DNA of 64,000 nt. Origin: Talaromyces rugulosus. Lineage: Eukaryota > Ascomycota > Eurotiomycetes > Eurotiales > Trichocomaceae. Location: positions 2,976,001 through 3,040,000 of the forward strand of contig NC_049566.1 of assembly GCF_013368755.1 (NCBI RefSeq). Reading direction: 5' to 3'. Both the position numbers and the translations under genes were made by a program. Shown here in pieces: positions 24,080 to 35,585 of the stretch. The notes below the pieces were generated by a model. It made no database searches. It was not told the DNA's origin and saw only the letters and a program-made list of their open reading frames with translations. The stretch's first letter is position 1; the number at the start of each line of letters is the position of its first letter.

Positions 24080-25753
24080 ATGCTTGTCCAAATGTTGCTT
24101 GATTCGAAGAATGTCGGCCAAACGGCCATTGCCCTCCTGGCACTAGGTAGCCCTACAGCTGCTACTTCATTGTCTACGGTTGAATACTCAACCGGCACTC
24201 CTCCTGTAAGATCCCATAGCAGTATCTCCTTTAGACAATATCCTATATACCCCTTGGAAGGTGCTAATATCCCTAGTGTGATGCGATCATTCAAGCTGGC
24301 CTCGGTCACAGACTTCTTTTCGCTACCGATCCACAGTACGAACCTCGAATTGAAAGCTACTGGGCATTAAACCCACGAAGACGTCCTTATTGCCTTGCCC
24401 AGCCTCATACCCCACAAGAAGTATCGACTATCATGACTGCACTGCTGGAAGTTGAGTCTGCCGGTGACTGGTCTATTGCAGTTCGTGCAGGTGGCCACAA
24501 CATTGGACACACCAACAACATTGACACCGGAGTGACAATTGACCTCGAATACCTGAACCAAACCACATATTCTATCGACACAAACGTTGCTAGCGTCAGC
24601 CCCGGCAGCCATTGGCAAGATGTTTATGCAGAATTACACAAGCACGGTGTTGTGGTCACCGGAGGCCGCGATGGTGACGTCGGAGTTGGCGGGTTTCTGC
24701 TTGGTGGTGGTTCTACTTATTACATGGCGCAAACGGGTTTCGGCTGTGATTCCATCGTAAACTACGAGGTGGTGCTGATCAATGGCTCTATCATCAACGC
24801 GAACAGTACTGCGAACTCCGACCTATGGCGCGCTTTGAAAGGTGGTGGTAGCAACTTTGGTATCGTCACACGCTACGACATGGAGGCATTAGATGACAAG
24901 AAGCTTGCTCATGGCACGCGAACAATAGCTGGAAACCATACCGCACAATTCCTGAGTGCCGTGGTTGACTTTACCAATAGTCAACAGAAGTATAACAACG
25001 ATGCTCTGGTTCCGTACTTGTTACACGCTGAAGGGGAAGATTTCTTGGAAACTATCGAAGTGAACCTAGATGGAGATACCGCAAGTCCAGGGTTCGAGAA
25101 ATTTAGACAGATCCCGTCAATAACGCCATTTACTCAAAATGTTGAGCCCCTCTCTGTGGCGGCTGCCAATTCCACGGTTTCAGGAAGCTCTTGGTATGTC
25201 AAAACTACAGATATAATACATAAAAGAAATACTGACAACTCTTAAGGTCTCAGGAGGAACCCTGACTTTTAGAAATGACGAGAAAATTCTCAACTATGCC
25301 GCCAAGGTGCACAAGGAGTATGCCCAAGCAGTAGACAACGCCATTGGGAAAAAGAGCTACGTCAGTACGATCTTCCTCCAGCCACTTCCTTCATTTTTCG
25401 CCGAAATTAGCGAGGAAAAGGGAGGGAACATGTTCGCGGGGACTATGAAAGGGCAAAATTCCGTTCTCTGGACTGCTACTTCGCTCGTGTATACCAATCA
25501 ATCCGATCTGGCAGTCGTTGAAAGCCATATGAGAGAAATGACCGCGAAGCTAAAGAGCTATTCGGTATCGGTTGATGGCGATAACGATCTGATTTATCTA
25601 AACTATGCCGATTCCTTGCAGGATCCCCTCGGCAGTTACCCTAAGGAGAACGTTGAACACATGAAACAAGTTGCTGCAAAGTATGATCCGGAAGGAAAAT
25701 TCCAGACCCGATTCCCAGGTGGCTTCAAGATCTCTCGAGTTGATGATGCCTAA
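24080..25753 (+). CDS. Secreted FAD-linked oxidase (berberine-bridge-enzyme-like), integrity doubtful
   Basis: Exons 24080-24205, 24277-25197 and 25247-25753; 517 residues if the second intron uses the weak donor GTCAAA. A hydrophobic N-terminus (TAIALLALGSPTAATS) looks like a signal peptide. After the first intron (71 bases) comes CDAIIQAGLGHRLLFATDP, then the FAD-domain motif AVRAGGHN with the histidine used for covalent FAD in the family. VGVGGFLLGGGSTYY follows without the cysteine of bicovalent enzymes, then ALKGGGSNFGIVTRY. The C-terminal half ends in a normal BBE-like block (YFPKENVEHMKQVAAKYDPEGKFQ-like). A canonical donor GTATGT exists at 25194 exactly after the expected Trp, but every nearby acceptor leaves the downstream frame shifted or in stop. 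Either the weak donor is used or a one-base indel has broken the gene. Confidence 0.7.
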
Positions 25754-26386
25754 ATAATTGGTTGTCTTCTTTAGACAATGAGGCCGTGAGGAGTGTTAGG
25801 GACAGGGTCTCGAGTCTGTACAATCTTTTCAGGTGCTATTCTGTATATCACTTGAATACATTTCTCCAGGAGATGAGGAAATTGCGAGTTGTTGATATTT
25901 CCATGGAAGGGCTAGGAAATTTAGATATTGAAGCAGTACCTATAACCTTTCCTCTCCCTCAGACAAAAATGCATGCAAACGGCCACTAAGACAGACGTGC
26001 ACATTGAAATAAGAAGAATGAAGCGAACATTCCCTCAGACATTGGGTGTAAGTTTATATTTGGAGAGGATATTAGTGTATGCCATGAACTTATCTAGCAA
26101 ATTAAACGTTTCGCTCCAGCATTAAAAAGAGGCCCTCCTAATTTCCTATAGGTCAAATCAATCTAAGTCTTAATTTGAACGTTTTAGTATACGTAGAAAA
26201 GATTGACTGCTCATATACACTTCCCTTCAAAATAACCCTAGTCCACTCACGGTAAATACGGAAAAGTTGACGGCCTTTCTAGAATAATTATGATATACAG
26301 TCTCTCGGTGTCTGTGATATTCTATATTTACCCCTCCTCGTAGCCTGCTTGGGAACACAGCTAGAGAGCGTAATCGATCGCTTCCT
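25754..26386. other. Intergenic, no gene seen
   Basis: Convergent gap between the FAD oxidase and the ASCH-like gene. An open frame of 75 codons at 25762 has no recognisable features. Confidence 0.5.
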
Positions 26387-26973
26387 CTAAGTGGATGGTT
26401 GCTTTGGGAAAAAAGCACGAATGTCTAGAATAGTCAATGACGTGACAGGTATATAGGTAAACTGGTGGTAAGACTACCTTGAGTTTCAGACTGACTCTCC
26501 GATTTCGCTTTCTCAGAGGCATCATTAAGCCATATTTTGCTAGAATGAGACGATATGGCGGTAGTTTTGATATCTCTCAAGCCAAGAGCCATCTCTTCTT
26601 TGACATAGCAGTATTTCTGTGGCGCACTAGCAAGCCAACCTTTATCTTTCAACTGCTGCAGGGTGATTGGACTTTCCAAAACTTTCAGTTTTAGAATCTC
26701 ATATGCGAATTTTCCATCCGCGATCTTGCCTTCGTTGAAGTCGGAATTACGAATAAATCCACCATCAACAACCTCTCCAGGCCGCTTTCCATTGCTAACT
26801 TCTGCTGTATACTTAATAGCAGATACTGGGCTCGGTTCATATATCCAGAAACGTGTAACGGTGCTAGGAAGCAGGTATCCTCGGAATTCATGTTTCTTCT
26901 TCATGCTGACGATGTGGTCAAGATGAGGCTGGCGGATTGAGATGATTATATCCGTCTTGATAGTCGATGCCAT
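26387..26973 (-). CDS. ASCH/PUA-like domain protein
   Basis: Exons 26478-26973 and 26387-26424 if a 53-base intron (GTAGTC...TTCTAG) is removed, giving 177 residues. Without splicing the frame runs to 26434. The N-terminal domain begins DIIISIRQPHLDHIVSMKKKHEFRGY, the ASCH pattern in which a beta strand is followed by a helix and a K-x-x-E-x-R motif, and continues with FWIYEPSPVSAIKYTAEV. ASCH proteins are small beta-barrel proteins thought to bind RNA or modified nucleosides; the function here is unknown. After splicing the tail becomes DIRAFFPKQPST, with an IxxFF-P-K pattern resembling a PCNA-interacting motif. The frame upstream of 26973 opens with TTG, so this ATG is used. Intron use is inference. 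Confidence 0.65.
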
Positions 26974-29035
26974 GGAAACCGACAAGATGACTCAATGTTT
27001 CTATTATTGTCTTTTAAGAAAAAAGAAGATTGTTAAACTAGATCTGGATTGGCTTGATCCTAAACATCAATGATCATATCGTATCTTCTGACTAAATTAT
27101 ATTGCGCGAAGGATTATATTACACATTTGAGCACGCGGTCAAATGCCTAAATTAGGTACCAAGTAGCACCGACCCCGCGTCAGACCTCTTCGTCCAATGG
27201 CAGCGCCGGCGTGTTATGTATTATCCCTCCTATAGTCCCCGAACTCCCGACAATGATACATTTCTGATTTGAGTAGAGCCCCCCAGTAGCTGTTTCTGTC
27301 TTTTATTAGTAGCCTGAAGGCATAATGACCCTTTCAACTTACCCGTTCCACGTTACTATTGACCCAAGACTTAGAATACTGATCGCAGCAAAAACTGAAG
27401 AATATTTTGCCAGCTGGGCACTATTGCCTATCATATCCCCTCACTACATGAACCATATGCCTATCTTTGTTAGAAGAGAATGACCTGTCAATTTTATGTG
27501 ACATCTTAGAGGCCATACCTAATGATTGCACGACACAAGCATGGATAAACACTCGACACGCGTACGCTCTTATGCGAGTCTAAAGATAGTGTCCGTCTTT
27601 AATGCATCCTCTAATCACAGCAACAAGGATATCAACCAGGCACGAGACAGTGCATTTTGGACGGTCATAACTGATGGTATTATCCTTAGTTTTATTGCTA
27701 AATTATCCGAGCAGGGGTACATCCTGGATTGATTGGTCTTGAGTATGTTACTTCCACAAAATATTCAGTCAAAAGACTCAAAACACCCTCTAAATCTTGA
27801 CTAATTGAAACTCGTTATTTCTAATTCTCATGACTTCAACTTAGGCGCTCCAGGGGGGGCGTTATAAAGTCAGCCAGCTCATTCCAGTGCTCGAGTAACT
27901 GCTCGTTCGACAAGCTACTAGATCTAGATGCATATTATAATGCTTCGTTTCCCGGGATTAGATTGACTGATTGTCATGATACTGTGACTGCTACTCGGCA
28001 AATGAAAATAACTCGAATTTAATTGCGCAATCATCTCGACCATGACGAGAGAAGCAAGTCCAAAAATACACGATTTAGTATTGAAATAGAAAAACAAGAT
28101 GGGCATGATCAAAATGTACTGGTTGGAATCCCTGCTGCTAGAAGGAACATGTGCATCAGTGCGTATTTAAAGCCTCCTAAAGTACTTAAAAGCTTACTTC
28201 TAGGTGGAATGGTTGCAAGTCAACTACTATCTGATAGCGTATCTTGGTCTCGCCCGGGCTGAAGCCCAGCTGCTCATTACAAATTATACTCTGATCTTCA
28301 AAATCCGATTACTGGAATAATACGAACACCTAGTTTCGGAATCCGGTGGTCATTGAAGGGAACATATTACGGCACTAGGCCCAAAAGATAAACTAACTCG
28401 AAAAGGCATTAGAGGACGCAAGGGGCAATGCCCAAAGCACCAGGTAAACTACGGAGTAGTAAAGCCCTAGGTACCCTAGGTAAGGCCATGGATGAGATCT
28501 TACCTGAATTATCCACTTATAAGCAGGCATTCCAAGCAAGGATCCCTACGGAGTACGACAGGCTATTTAAAGAGGGTGATGAGTGCGGTACTTACAGGGT
28601 ATGCATCAATCCCCTAGTTAGGCAATAAATAAGATTCACTGAAACCTCTATTTGACACTATTTAATTAACAACACCATTATTATGGCTAAAATAATAAAT
28701 TATTACATAGACTGAACTTAAATACACATGTATTTTCTAACTACCACAAATCAAACAAACAACCATATCGCGCATAGTTATTCAAACCAATGATCTACAA
28801 CACACTATTGCCTTATTTCTTTTTCCGGCGATAAACTAACGCATATTTATTGACACTAACTACATGTTTTCGTCTAATGTCTTTCTGAGGGCTACATACA
28901 TGTCACCTGATATTGTTTTCAATATTGTCAGCTGGTGTAGATAAGTATACAGAGTGCTTCGCAGTATAAAGTGACATCGCCCATAGATCATCATCACCAT
29001 TTATTATTAAAAAGCCCACCTATTATTATTGCATC
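26974..29035. other. AT-rich gene-poor region
   Basis: Two kb with only short open frames, for example 27526-27732 and 28023-28262 (plus), neither with a recognisable domain or convincing splice partner. ACGGAGTA occurs twice near 28450 and 28547. This could be a decayed locus. Confidence 0.5.
28428..28628 (+). CDS. Short hypothetical open frame, possibly a gene remnant
   Basis: A 66-codon frame with balanced composition, including a helical-looking stretch ELSTYKQAFQARIPTEYDRLFKEGDECGT split over two plausible helices. I do not recognise it. No domain, signal peptide or splice partner is visible, and the surroundings are AT-rich and gene-poor. It may be a relic or chance. Confidence 0.2.
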   Translation: MPKAPGKLRSSKALGTLGKAMDEILPELSTYKQAFQARIPTEYDRLFKEGDECGTYRVCINPLVRQ

Positions 29036-29749
29036 ATGCAAATCTCACTCCTCGCCGTCTTTCTATTCATACTTGACCTCGTCCAAGCCGAGGACTCTAT
29101 TGTGGGCGGCAGAGATACCACCATCGAAGAGCACCCTTTTCAACTGAGTCTTCAACATTATGGGCGTTCAGCATGCGGCGCTACCATTTTATCCAGCAAT
29201 ATGGCCCTGACCTCTGCGCACTGTACCGATGGTTTATCCGCATCATCCCTGACTGTCAGAGCCGGCTCTAGCTTTAGAGGGCAAGGGGGACAAGTCCTCC
29301 AAGTCTCGAAAATATCCCAGCATCCCCTCTATAATCCCCAAACTCACGACAATGATGTCTCCGTTTTGATCCTCAGCGGAAGGATTCATGGAGCTGAAGC
29401 ACACCCGATAGGTCTCCAGCCTGAAGGAGCCGAGGTGTCGGTAGGTACCCTTGGGACAATTACTGGATGGGGCATTTTAAGCAGTGGTGGATCCCAACCT
29501 TCTCAGTTACAGGAGGCCGAAGTAGCCAAAATAAGCGACAAACAATGCCAGGAAGCATATGGTAATATTACATCTATTACATCCAGTATGCATTGCTTCG
29601 AGATACAGGGGAAGGGTGCTTGCCAAGGAGATTATGGTGGTCCTGTTGTTATACATGGTGTACAAGTTGGAATCATTTCCTTTGGCAAAGGCTGCGCCAA
29701 TGACGACTATCCTGGTGTATATACAAAAATTAGCAACCCAGTGATATAG
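29036..29749 (+). CDS. Trypsin-like serine protease homologue lacking the catalytic serine
   Basis: Intronless, 237 residues. A signal peptide (MQISLLAVFLFILDLVQA) leads into IVGG at 22-25, preceded by Ser rather than a basic residue. His62 (TSAHC) and Asp107 (DNDV) of the triad are present, and the cysteines of three disulfides are in place. The usual GDSGGP motif reads GDYGGP, so the catalytic Ser is Tyr190. The residue equivalent to the trypsin specificity Asp189 is Gly184. The frame ends at NPVI-stop, but the next eight codons before a second TAG (29774-29776) read like the missing C-terminal helix. It is either a secreted pseudoprotease or a young pseudogene. Family members are extracellular digestive or virulence-associated proteases in some ascomycetes; this one should not cleave peptides by the normal mechanism. 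Confidence 0.85.
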   Translation: MQISLLAVFLFILDLVQAEDSIVGGRDTTIEEHPFQLSLQHYGRSACGATILSSNMALTSAHCTDGLSASSLTVRAGSSFRGQGGQVLQVSKISQHPLYNPQTHDNDVSVLILSGRIHGAEAHPIGLQPEGAEVSVGTLGTITGWGILSSGGSQPSQLQEAEVAKISDKQCQEAYGNITSITSSMHCFEIQGKGACQGDYGGPVVIHGVQVGIISFGKGCANDDYPGVYTKISNPVI

Positions 29750-29897
29750 AATCACATCATGGCTAGCGGATTTTAGAGATTTTAGCGGCGGGGTTTATCA
29801 AGTAGGAGCGGGAATCAGAATTGAAAATCGTGATTAATCATATATTCAAAATAAGACATAACATGGAAACAAGTACAACATTCACAAATCAATAAAT

Positions 29898-31807
29898 CTA
29901 CGAAAGGAAAAAGTCTCTTCCGTCTAGCCAGCCCTGATCGATTGCATATGCAACCAAGTCCGTGGCACAGCACATGTCCTCCCTTCCATGCTCCAAATCG
30001 AGTACTTGCATTACCTTGTTCAGTCGATCATTTATCGTTTTCTGAAAAGTCATGAGCATGTTGCCAATCACATCCGAAGAGGTAGCTTTTGACTTCGGTT
30101 TGGAGCTGCCACAGTTGGTGGATGAGTCAATTTTTTGATTGGCTTTCTGTTGGCTTGGTTGGAGCGGCTTTCTTGATCCTTGCTTGGTAAAGTCTTCGAG
30201 TTGGATGTTTTTCATCATGTTTTTAAGAATGAAGAGTAACCAAATAAGGTTTGTTTTTGGGGCGTATTCAGCCCATATGCCTGATATGTTCGGCGGCTTT
30301 TCGCTAACTTGGGAATCCCCAGTGTATAGCTGTGATCGCATGCTAAAGAGATGGTAAGCTTTCGGGGTATATTGCATAAGCAGGGTGATACATACTATCT
30401 ATAAGTGTTTCGTAAAAGGATTTCATCTTCATCGCGACCAACATCGTCGAACAACTGCTTGCTGTCGAGGTCTGTTGACGCAATATCTACCTTTTCTTCA
30501 GGATCGTCGGTAAACCGAAGCTCGGCGCGGGAAAGTGAATAATCGATGATTGTCGTCTCCAAAGAACTGATGCCGAGACCGCTGGATGATTCCAATACGC
30601 TTGCATCTACCTCGGCCAGTGACTGCATATCCCCATCCGGCCTTGTCGATCGTAGACAAATATTACCGAGGTGCAGATCTCGGTGCTCAAAGAGAGCGAA
30701 CTCTTCAGCCCTTGCTAATCCCATTGCTACCCCCCAGAAAATATCGTAAACCTGAAATACAGAAGACCACGAGAATTTTTCCAGCTCGACGCCAGCGTCG
30801 TCCATCTCCAGGATTGCCCACAGCTGGTTGTTGTTGTACGCTCTCTTGTTGGCGGGGTTTGGGTTCATGCAATCATCCCTGGTATCCTTGTATGCGTCCC
30901 ATGCTTTTTGAAAAGACTCTGGAAACCGACCCTGAACGACATGGATTTCCCGGAACCTTGCAAACCCGGGAACAGGGTCCAATAACTTGAGCAATTTCAC
31001 TTCCGCCGCCATTTCATCGATGCTTGTAAATTTCTTGGAACCTGGTCCTTTCTGTGCACGCAGTGGGACTATTTTGAACACGCCTTCTCCGTAGGCTCGT
31101 AATTTTTTCAGTTTTGATTTCGAAATGTCGCTCTTGGAGATGTCGTCGCGTAGCCGTAGCTTATATACTTCTCCGTACGATCCCTCGGCAATCTTTATAG
31201 GATCAAACGCTCTTTCACATCTAGCTGCCCATGAATTGAATTTTTGAACACCTTGTGCCGAGAACGACGACAAAGCTTCATGAATAACTGGACCAACGTA
31301 TGCATTTAGTTTTTCATCCTCCACGCAGCCAGAGGATAGCCGTGTTGCCGGTCGTCTCGTTTGCGCTGGCTTGGGACGTGACTGTCTTGGTGTAAACGAA
31401 AGCCGCCTTTGCTCTTCCTGGTCAAAAGAGGTTCCGCGCTTGATAGCTCCTGGGGCGTCAAATTTTGGCGATGATAGGTTTCTTGCTGCTTGTTCCTGCA
31501 GTCTATTTATGGGCGTTTTCATGACAGATTTCCGACGGGTTTTTCGAACGGGAGGCGTTGCAGGGACGGTCTGTTCTGCTGTTTCGGGGTTTTCCGAGAC
31601 TTCATATTCAATGGTTAATGCTGCAAGCTCCGTTTCCATTTCTTTAATAACATCTTCTTCAACCTCAGTATCTGTGGACTGGTCGACAGAGGTGCTTTCG
31701 TCGTCTGCGAACTTGAGAGGGCTCCCATTTTCCAATACCACTCTCGGTGCGTTGGCCCTTCGCTTGCCATATACACGTTTTTGCTGGACGGTCCTTGTTT
31801 TCGGCAT
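29898..31807 (-). CDS. Haspin-type serine/threonine kinase
   Basis: Exons 30396-31807 and 29898-30342 with a 53-base intron; product 618 residues. The N-terminal 190 residues are basic/Ser-rich and disordered. The divergent kinase domain shows a glycine loop EGSYGEVYK (208-216), the ATP lysine in EGVFKIVPL (K245), the catalytic loop HRDLHLGN (375-382) and IIDYSLSR (420-427), the haspin-specific replacement of DFG. The splice joins RNTYR to YMRSQLY, restoring the YR-x-MR block of the family. It phosphorylates histone H3 Thr3 at mitotic centromeres in other eukaryotes. A long loop of Ser/Asp residues lies between the catalytic loop and IIDYS, a common haspin feature in fungi. Confidence 0.92.
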
Positions 31808-32665
31808 CTTTATTTGTTCTGGTTGATTGGGTTGCTGTAGAGAGAGGGATGTGAGAAGACGAAGAAGCGGGCTGCATACTTGCGCATTATTGATCTATTT
31901 CCCGATACGGTTTAGCCTACATCCCAGGGAAGCTGCGACGGCAACGCTGGCGCTATTCCGTATTGGGATAGCTCCGTATTTCACACCCATTTTTACACGT
32001 GACGAGACCGTATGACGGCTCGTAATTTATTGTTTACAATTGGCCAGTTCTGGTTATAACCGAGTGTAATAATAGGAAACACTTTGTTTCTAAATGTCTG
32101 AGTCTGACTGTACATGTCTCCAATCGAAAAGGGGCAGGTGGAGCGATTTTGCTGCTTTTAATTATTCCAAGCTCGTTGTTTTACTAGGTACTAATTAGTC
32201 CATAGTTGTGGCGTCGACTGCAGAGCTTGCATAATGACGTGCATGTCATAGATCGCAAAGTGCTATTGATAAGAGACATAAAGAACTATATATGGAGTTG
32301 AGCTGCATAAATGGATATTCAAACAGCAGTATTCCATGTAAATTTTCTTCCAAAAGGCTTTATAAACACTGATTAATGGTCAGCAGATGCCATTAAATAA
32401 AAGCCCCTTAATAATCGTATAGAAATGTGCCAAGCCTCGCACCCGACGCCTAACCCGAAGCGGGCGCGTCCGGTGGCCAGAGCTGAGCCGATCGCCGTTT
32501 TTTTCACGCGCCAGTCCCCCCGTCGCCGCCCGAGCCGAGGCCACTTGCTGCATTTTTCACACCTCAGGCTCCAGCAACTCCATCATCACCACTTTCGAAT
32601 CGATCGAACTACCGGGTTGGAGGGGCTCTTTTCGATAGCCTCCTGTCAGCAGTCGATGCCTCGCG
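31808..32665. promoter_or_regulatory. Divergent promoter region, haspin/MDM34
   Basis: 858 bases between divergent starts. No supported gene; a GC-rich stretch directly precedes MDM34, and an out-of-frame ATG lies 10 bases upstream of its start. Confidence 0.5.
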
Positions 32666-34360
32666 ATGGCGTTCAACTTCAACTGGTCGCCGTTGATGGC
32701 CGACGCGGGTTTCTATACCCGCGCCCAGGACCTGTTGACGGCCGCGCTCAATAAATCGCCAAAGCCCCCCATTATTGTCGACGACATTCGCGTCACCGAA
32801 CTGAACTTGGGCTCGATACCGCCCGACCTGGAGATTTTGGAAGTCGGCGACCTCGCCGAAGACCGTTTCCGCGGTATCTTCAAGATGTCTTATGTGGGAG
32901 ACGCTTTCTTGACGTTAAAGACAAGAGTTCAAGCCAACCCCATGAACACGCTCCTCTTGACGCGACCGTCTTTCGCGTCCCCGAAGCCGCTCGCTGCCGC
33001 CGCTGGTTTAACGATACCTCTTCAAATAACGCTGTCGGAATTTCGGTTGTCGGGCTTCGTTGTCCTCGTTTTCTCGAAACAAAAGGGCATCACCGTCGTG
33101 TTTCGCAACGATCCTTTGGAGTCGCTGAAAGTCTCGTCCACTTTCGATTCGATCCCATTTGTGCGCGACTACCTGCAGAAAGCTATTGAAGGTCAGCTGA
33201 GAATACTGTTTATGGACGAGCTCCCCGCCATTATCCACCGGCTTTCTTTGCGCCTGTGGGTACCGGAGTATCGTGATCGAGAAGCGGCGGAAGCAAACGG
33301 TATAGATAAGCCATCGGAAGCCGGTCCAGGCCAAGATCCCTTGGCTAGTCCACCTCAAGATCCAGTCGACGCCTCAGGAAACGCTCTGAATGCATCCGAA
33401 ATCGCTTCACTGTCACTAGACTCCGGTGTTGAGATACATTCTCTATTCTCGCAGAAGAACTTGTTACGTCTAGCAGCGTTGACAGACTCCCAGCGCACTT
33501 TGTCTTTGTTTACACCATCAATCCAAGATGTAGTGTACAGAGCATGGACGGCATCGTCGGATTTGGGGGAAAGCAATACATTGACATCACCTATGAGCCC
33601 GGCACTATCAAGAACGCAATCGCACATCGGCTCTTTACACTCGTTCGTTGATAATGCTAGCACTGTGTCGATGCAAAGCGGAGGATCAAGCAATTTTAGC
33701 AGCTATGGCCTACATTTGAGATCCGGTCGACACTCACGGTCTCATGCAAAGAAACGCAAGAAGCGTGTAGTCGACTTGCGCCGGCCAAAGACTACGGACG
33801 ATGTTGAAAGTGTCAGCGGAGACAGTTCCTATTTGGAAACAACAATGAGCGCCCCGACTGTGTACTCGTCCCCTGCTCATTTCCCCGACGAAAAGAACGA
33901 TGACCCTGTCACCCCACCACTGTCTCCCCAGAGCGATATTCATCTCCCTGCAGTCCCTGAGCGTCGAAAAATGAGCCAGGGAAACCGAACCTTGACCCAA
34001 CGCTCAAGAGCTTTTGCGTTGGGCCTCGAATCTGGGGAGCCATCATCAAGTGTCGATCCCCGAGGTGTCAACCCATTTGCGGATCCTGATGCGACTCCCC
34101 GGAATAGCATCCGCCTCTCTTCCACAACAGCGCGGACGAATAGCAAATCCCCTGAACGCCACCTTCCCAGCTCTGCAATTCAATACACTGAAATGCCTCA
34201 CAGAGGAATTCTCGAACAAGCCTGGGTTAACAAAGTGGCCGGCGAAATGGCCCGCAGAATGCAGGAGCAAAAGATGAGTTCTTTCAAAGGCGACCAGTTC
34301 CCAGACTTTTGGGACAGTCATGGTCGCGAAGAACCTCCTCCCCCTGCTTATGGCCACTAA
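32666..34360 (+). CDS. MDM34: ERMES complex subunit Mdm34
   Basis: Intronless, 564 residues. The N-terminus [30 protein letters not shown] is the near-invariant start of fungal Mdm34. Residues 1-about 200 form the SMP lipid-transfer domain ([83 protein letters not shown]). A long disordered Ser/Pro-rich region with a basic KKRKKRV patch follows. The C-terminal block [25 protein letters not shown] is also conserved, ending in a PPPPAY motif (PPxY type, recognised by Nedd4/Rsp5 ligases in yeast Mdm34). It sits in the mitochondrial outer membrane at ER contact sites. Confidence 0.96.
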   Translation: MAFNFNWSPLMADAGFYTRAQDLLTAALNKSPKPPIIVDDIRVTELNLGSIPPDLEILEVGDLAEDRFRGIFKMSYVGDAFLTLKTRVQANPMNTLLLTRPSFASPKPLAAAAGLTIPLQITLSEFRLSGFVVLVFSKQKGITVVFRNDPLESLKVSSTFDSIPFVRDYLQKAIEGQLRILFMDELPAIIHRLSLRLWVPEYRDREAAEANGIDKPSEAGPGQDPLASPPQDPVDASGNALNASEIASLSLDSGVEIHSLFSQKNLLRLAALTDSQRTLSLFTPSIQDVVYRAWTASSDLGESNTLTSPMSPALSRTQSHIGSLHSFVDNASTVSMQSGGSSNFSSYGLHLRSGRHSRSHAKKRKKRVVDLRRPKTTDDVESVSGDSSYLETTMSAPTVYSSPAHFPDEKNDDPVTPPLSPQSDIHLPAVPERRKMSQGNRTLTQRSRAFALGLESGEPSSSVDPRGVNPFADPDATPRNSIRLSSTTARTNSKSPERHLPSSAIQYTEMPHRGILEQAWVNKVAGEMARRMQEQKMSSFKGDQFPDFWDSHGREEPPPPAYGH

Positions 34361-35585
34361 GATATATTTCCTTTGTCACGTTATATATACTCTCATACGT
34401 TTCTCCTAGTCAATCTGCGCCGGTTTGCAGAATCACGACCGTTACGACTACATTTTCGTTTTCTGGAAAGCGACTTTTACCTCTTTGTAATCAGCATTTT
34501 TACCTCTTGATTGAGTTGTATTGATTGTTTTAGCATGCGTTTGTATTATTATTATCAAAAGCGGTTTGGGGGATATTGGTGTTTATTCCATGTTTTTTTT
34601 TCTGGGTTTTTTCTACTCTTTGAATGATACCATCAGCGGTTCTGGAATTCTGTTATACCGGCTTTTTTTCTTATCACTATTTTTTTAACGACTGGGAGAA
34701 ACCTTTCAATTTCCGTTTCAATTTATTTCATTCATTTCAGCTTGCAAATTTTTTTTTACTGCCTTGATTTGATACTCTGCTGAAACTCCCCTCCAGATTG
34801 ACGGAAGCTATCGTTTCTGTTTTTTGTCTTTTAATACTGTCTCTCTTTCTGAGGTACTCTTTCCTTTGTTCTGTTGTATATACAGCATTCTGGTGAAGTA
34901 TTTAGAACCGGGGTGCTCTGGGTATAATTTGATCTGATACACTTTATATATTGAACATGGGATTTAAGGTTACTTTTTCTCCTAGAACTAACTAGCTTTG
35001 ACTAGAGACACGCGTGAATGGTCATTATTATATCACCTTTAAGCAAATAATGGAAATACGCTTCTGGCGGCCAACTTGATAGTGATGATGTCATGGAGAG
35101 AATTCAAAAGCTATTGGGAATGATTATCTGCCAAATTTGTTGCAATAGGAAAAAGAGTGTTGGCTGCTGCTGCTCATTTAAAACTCTATGGCACCAAAAA
35201 AAAAAGTGCTGAAATCCTTTCACGAACATGTTCGTATAGTAGCATGTTTGGTAAGTATCAAAATATCCCGGAATTCCGAAGCATCGGGTGCGGACCTCCG
35301 GCAGGGTGGGGGAACGTATGCCAATCATGTCATTCTTGAGTATAAAGTAATCAATTGATAATAGTGTAATTATTCGAGGGTTTACCATTCTGCATCAAAG
35401 GGTAGAAATACTAGGGACTCTTCTTTGAGAAACAGCAAGTTTCTACAAACTCGAGACAACCGGTATTCTATCATCTCAACATTTGAGAGACTACGTATCA
35501 TATTTAGATCACCATCGCTTGTCGTCAACTATTCGCCAACTTTGATAAAGCATAACACTCTGGAAGAAGAAACAAAGATTGAAAA
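34361..35585. other. Intergenic region, MDM34 to methyltransferase
   Basis: 1.2 kb, very T-rich in its first half (long MDM34 3' region). No gene seen. Confidence 0.6.

Noticed and set aside
32425..32754. 109-codon open frame overlapping the MDM34 start
   Set aside because: Different frame, no conserved content, and the MDM34 N-terminus is unmistakable.
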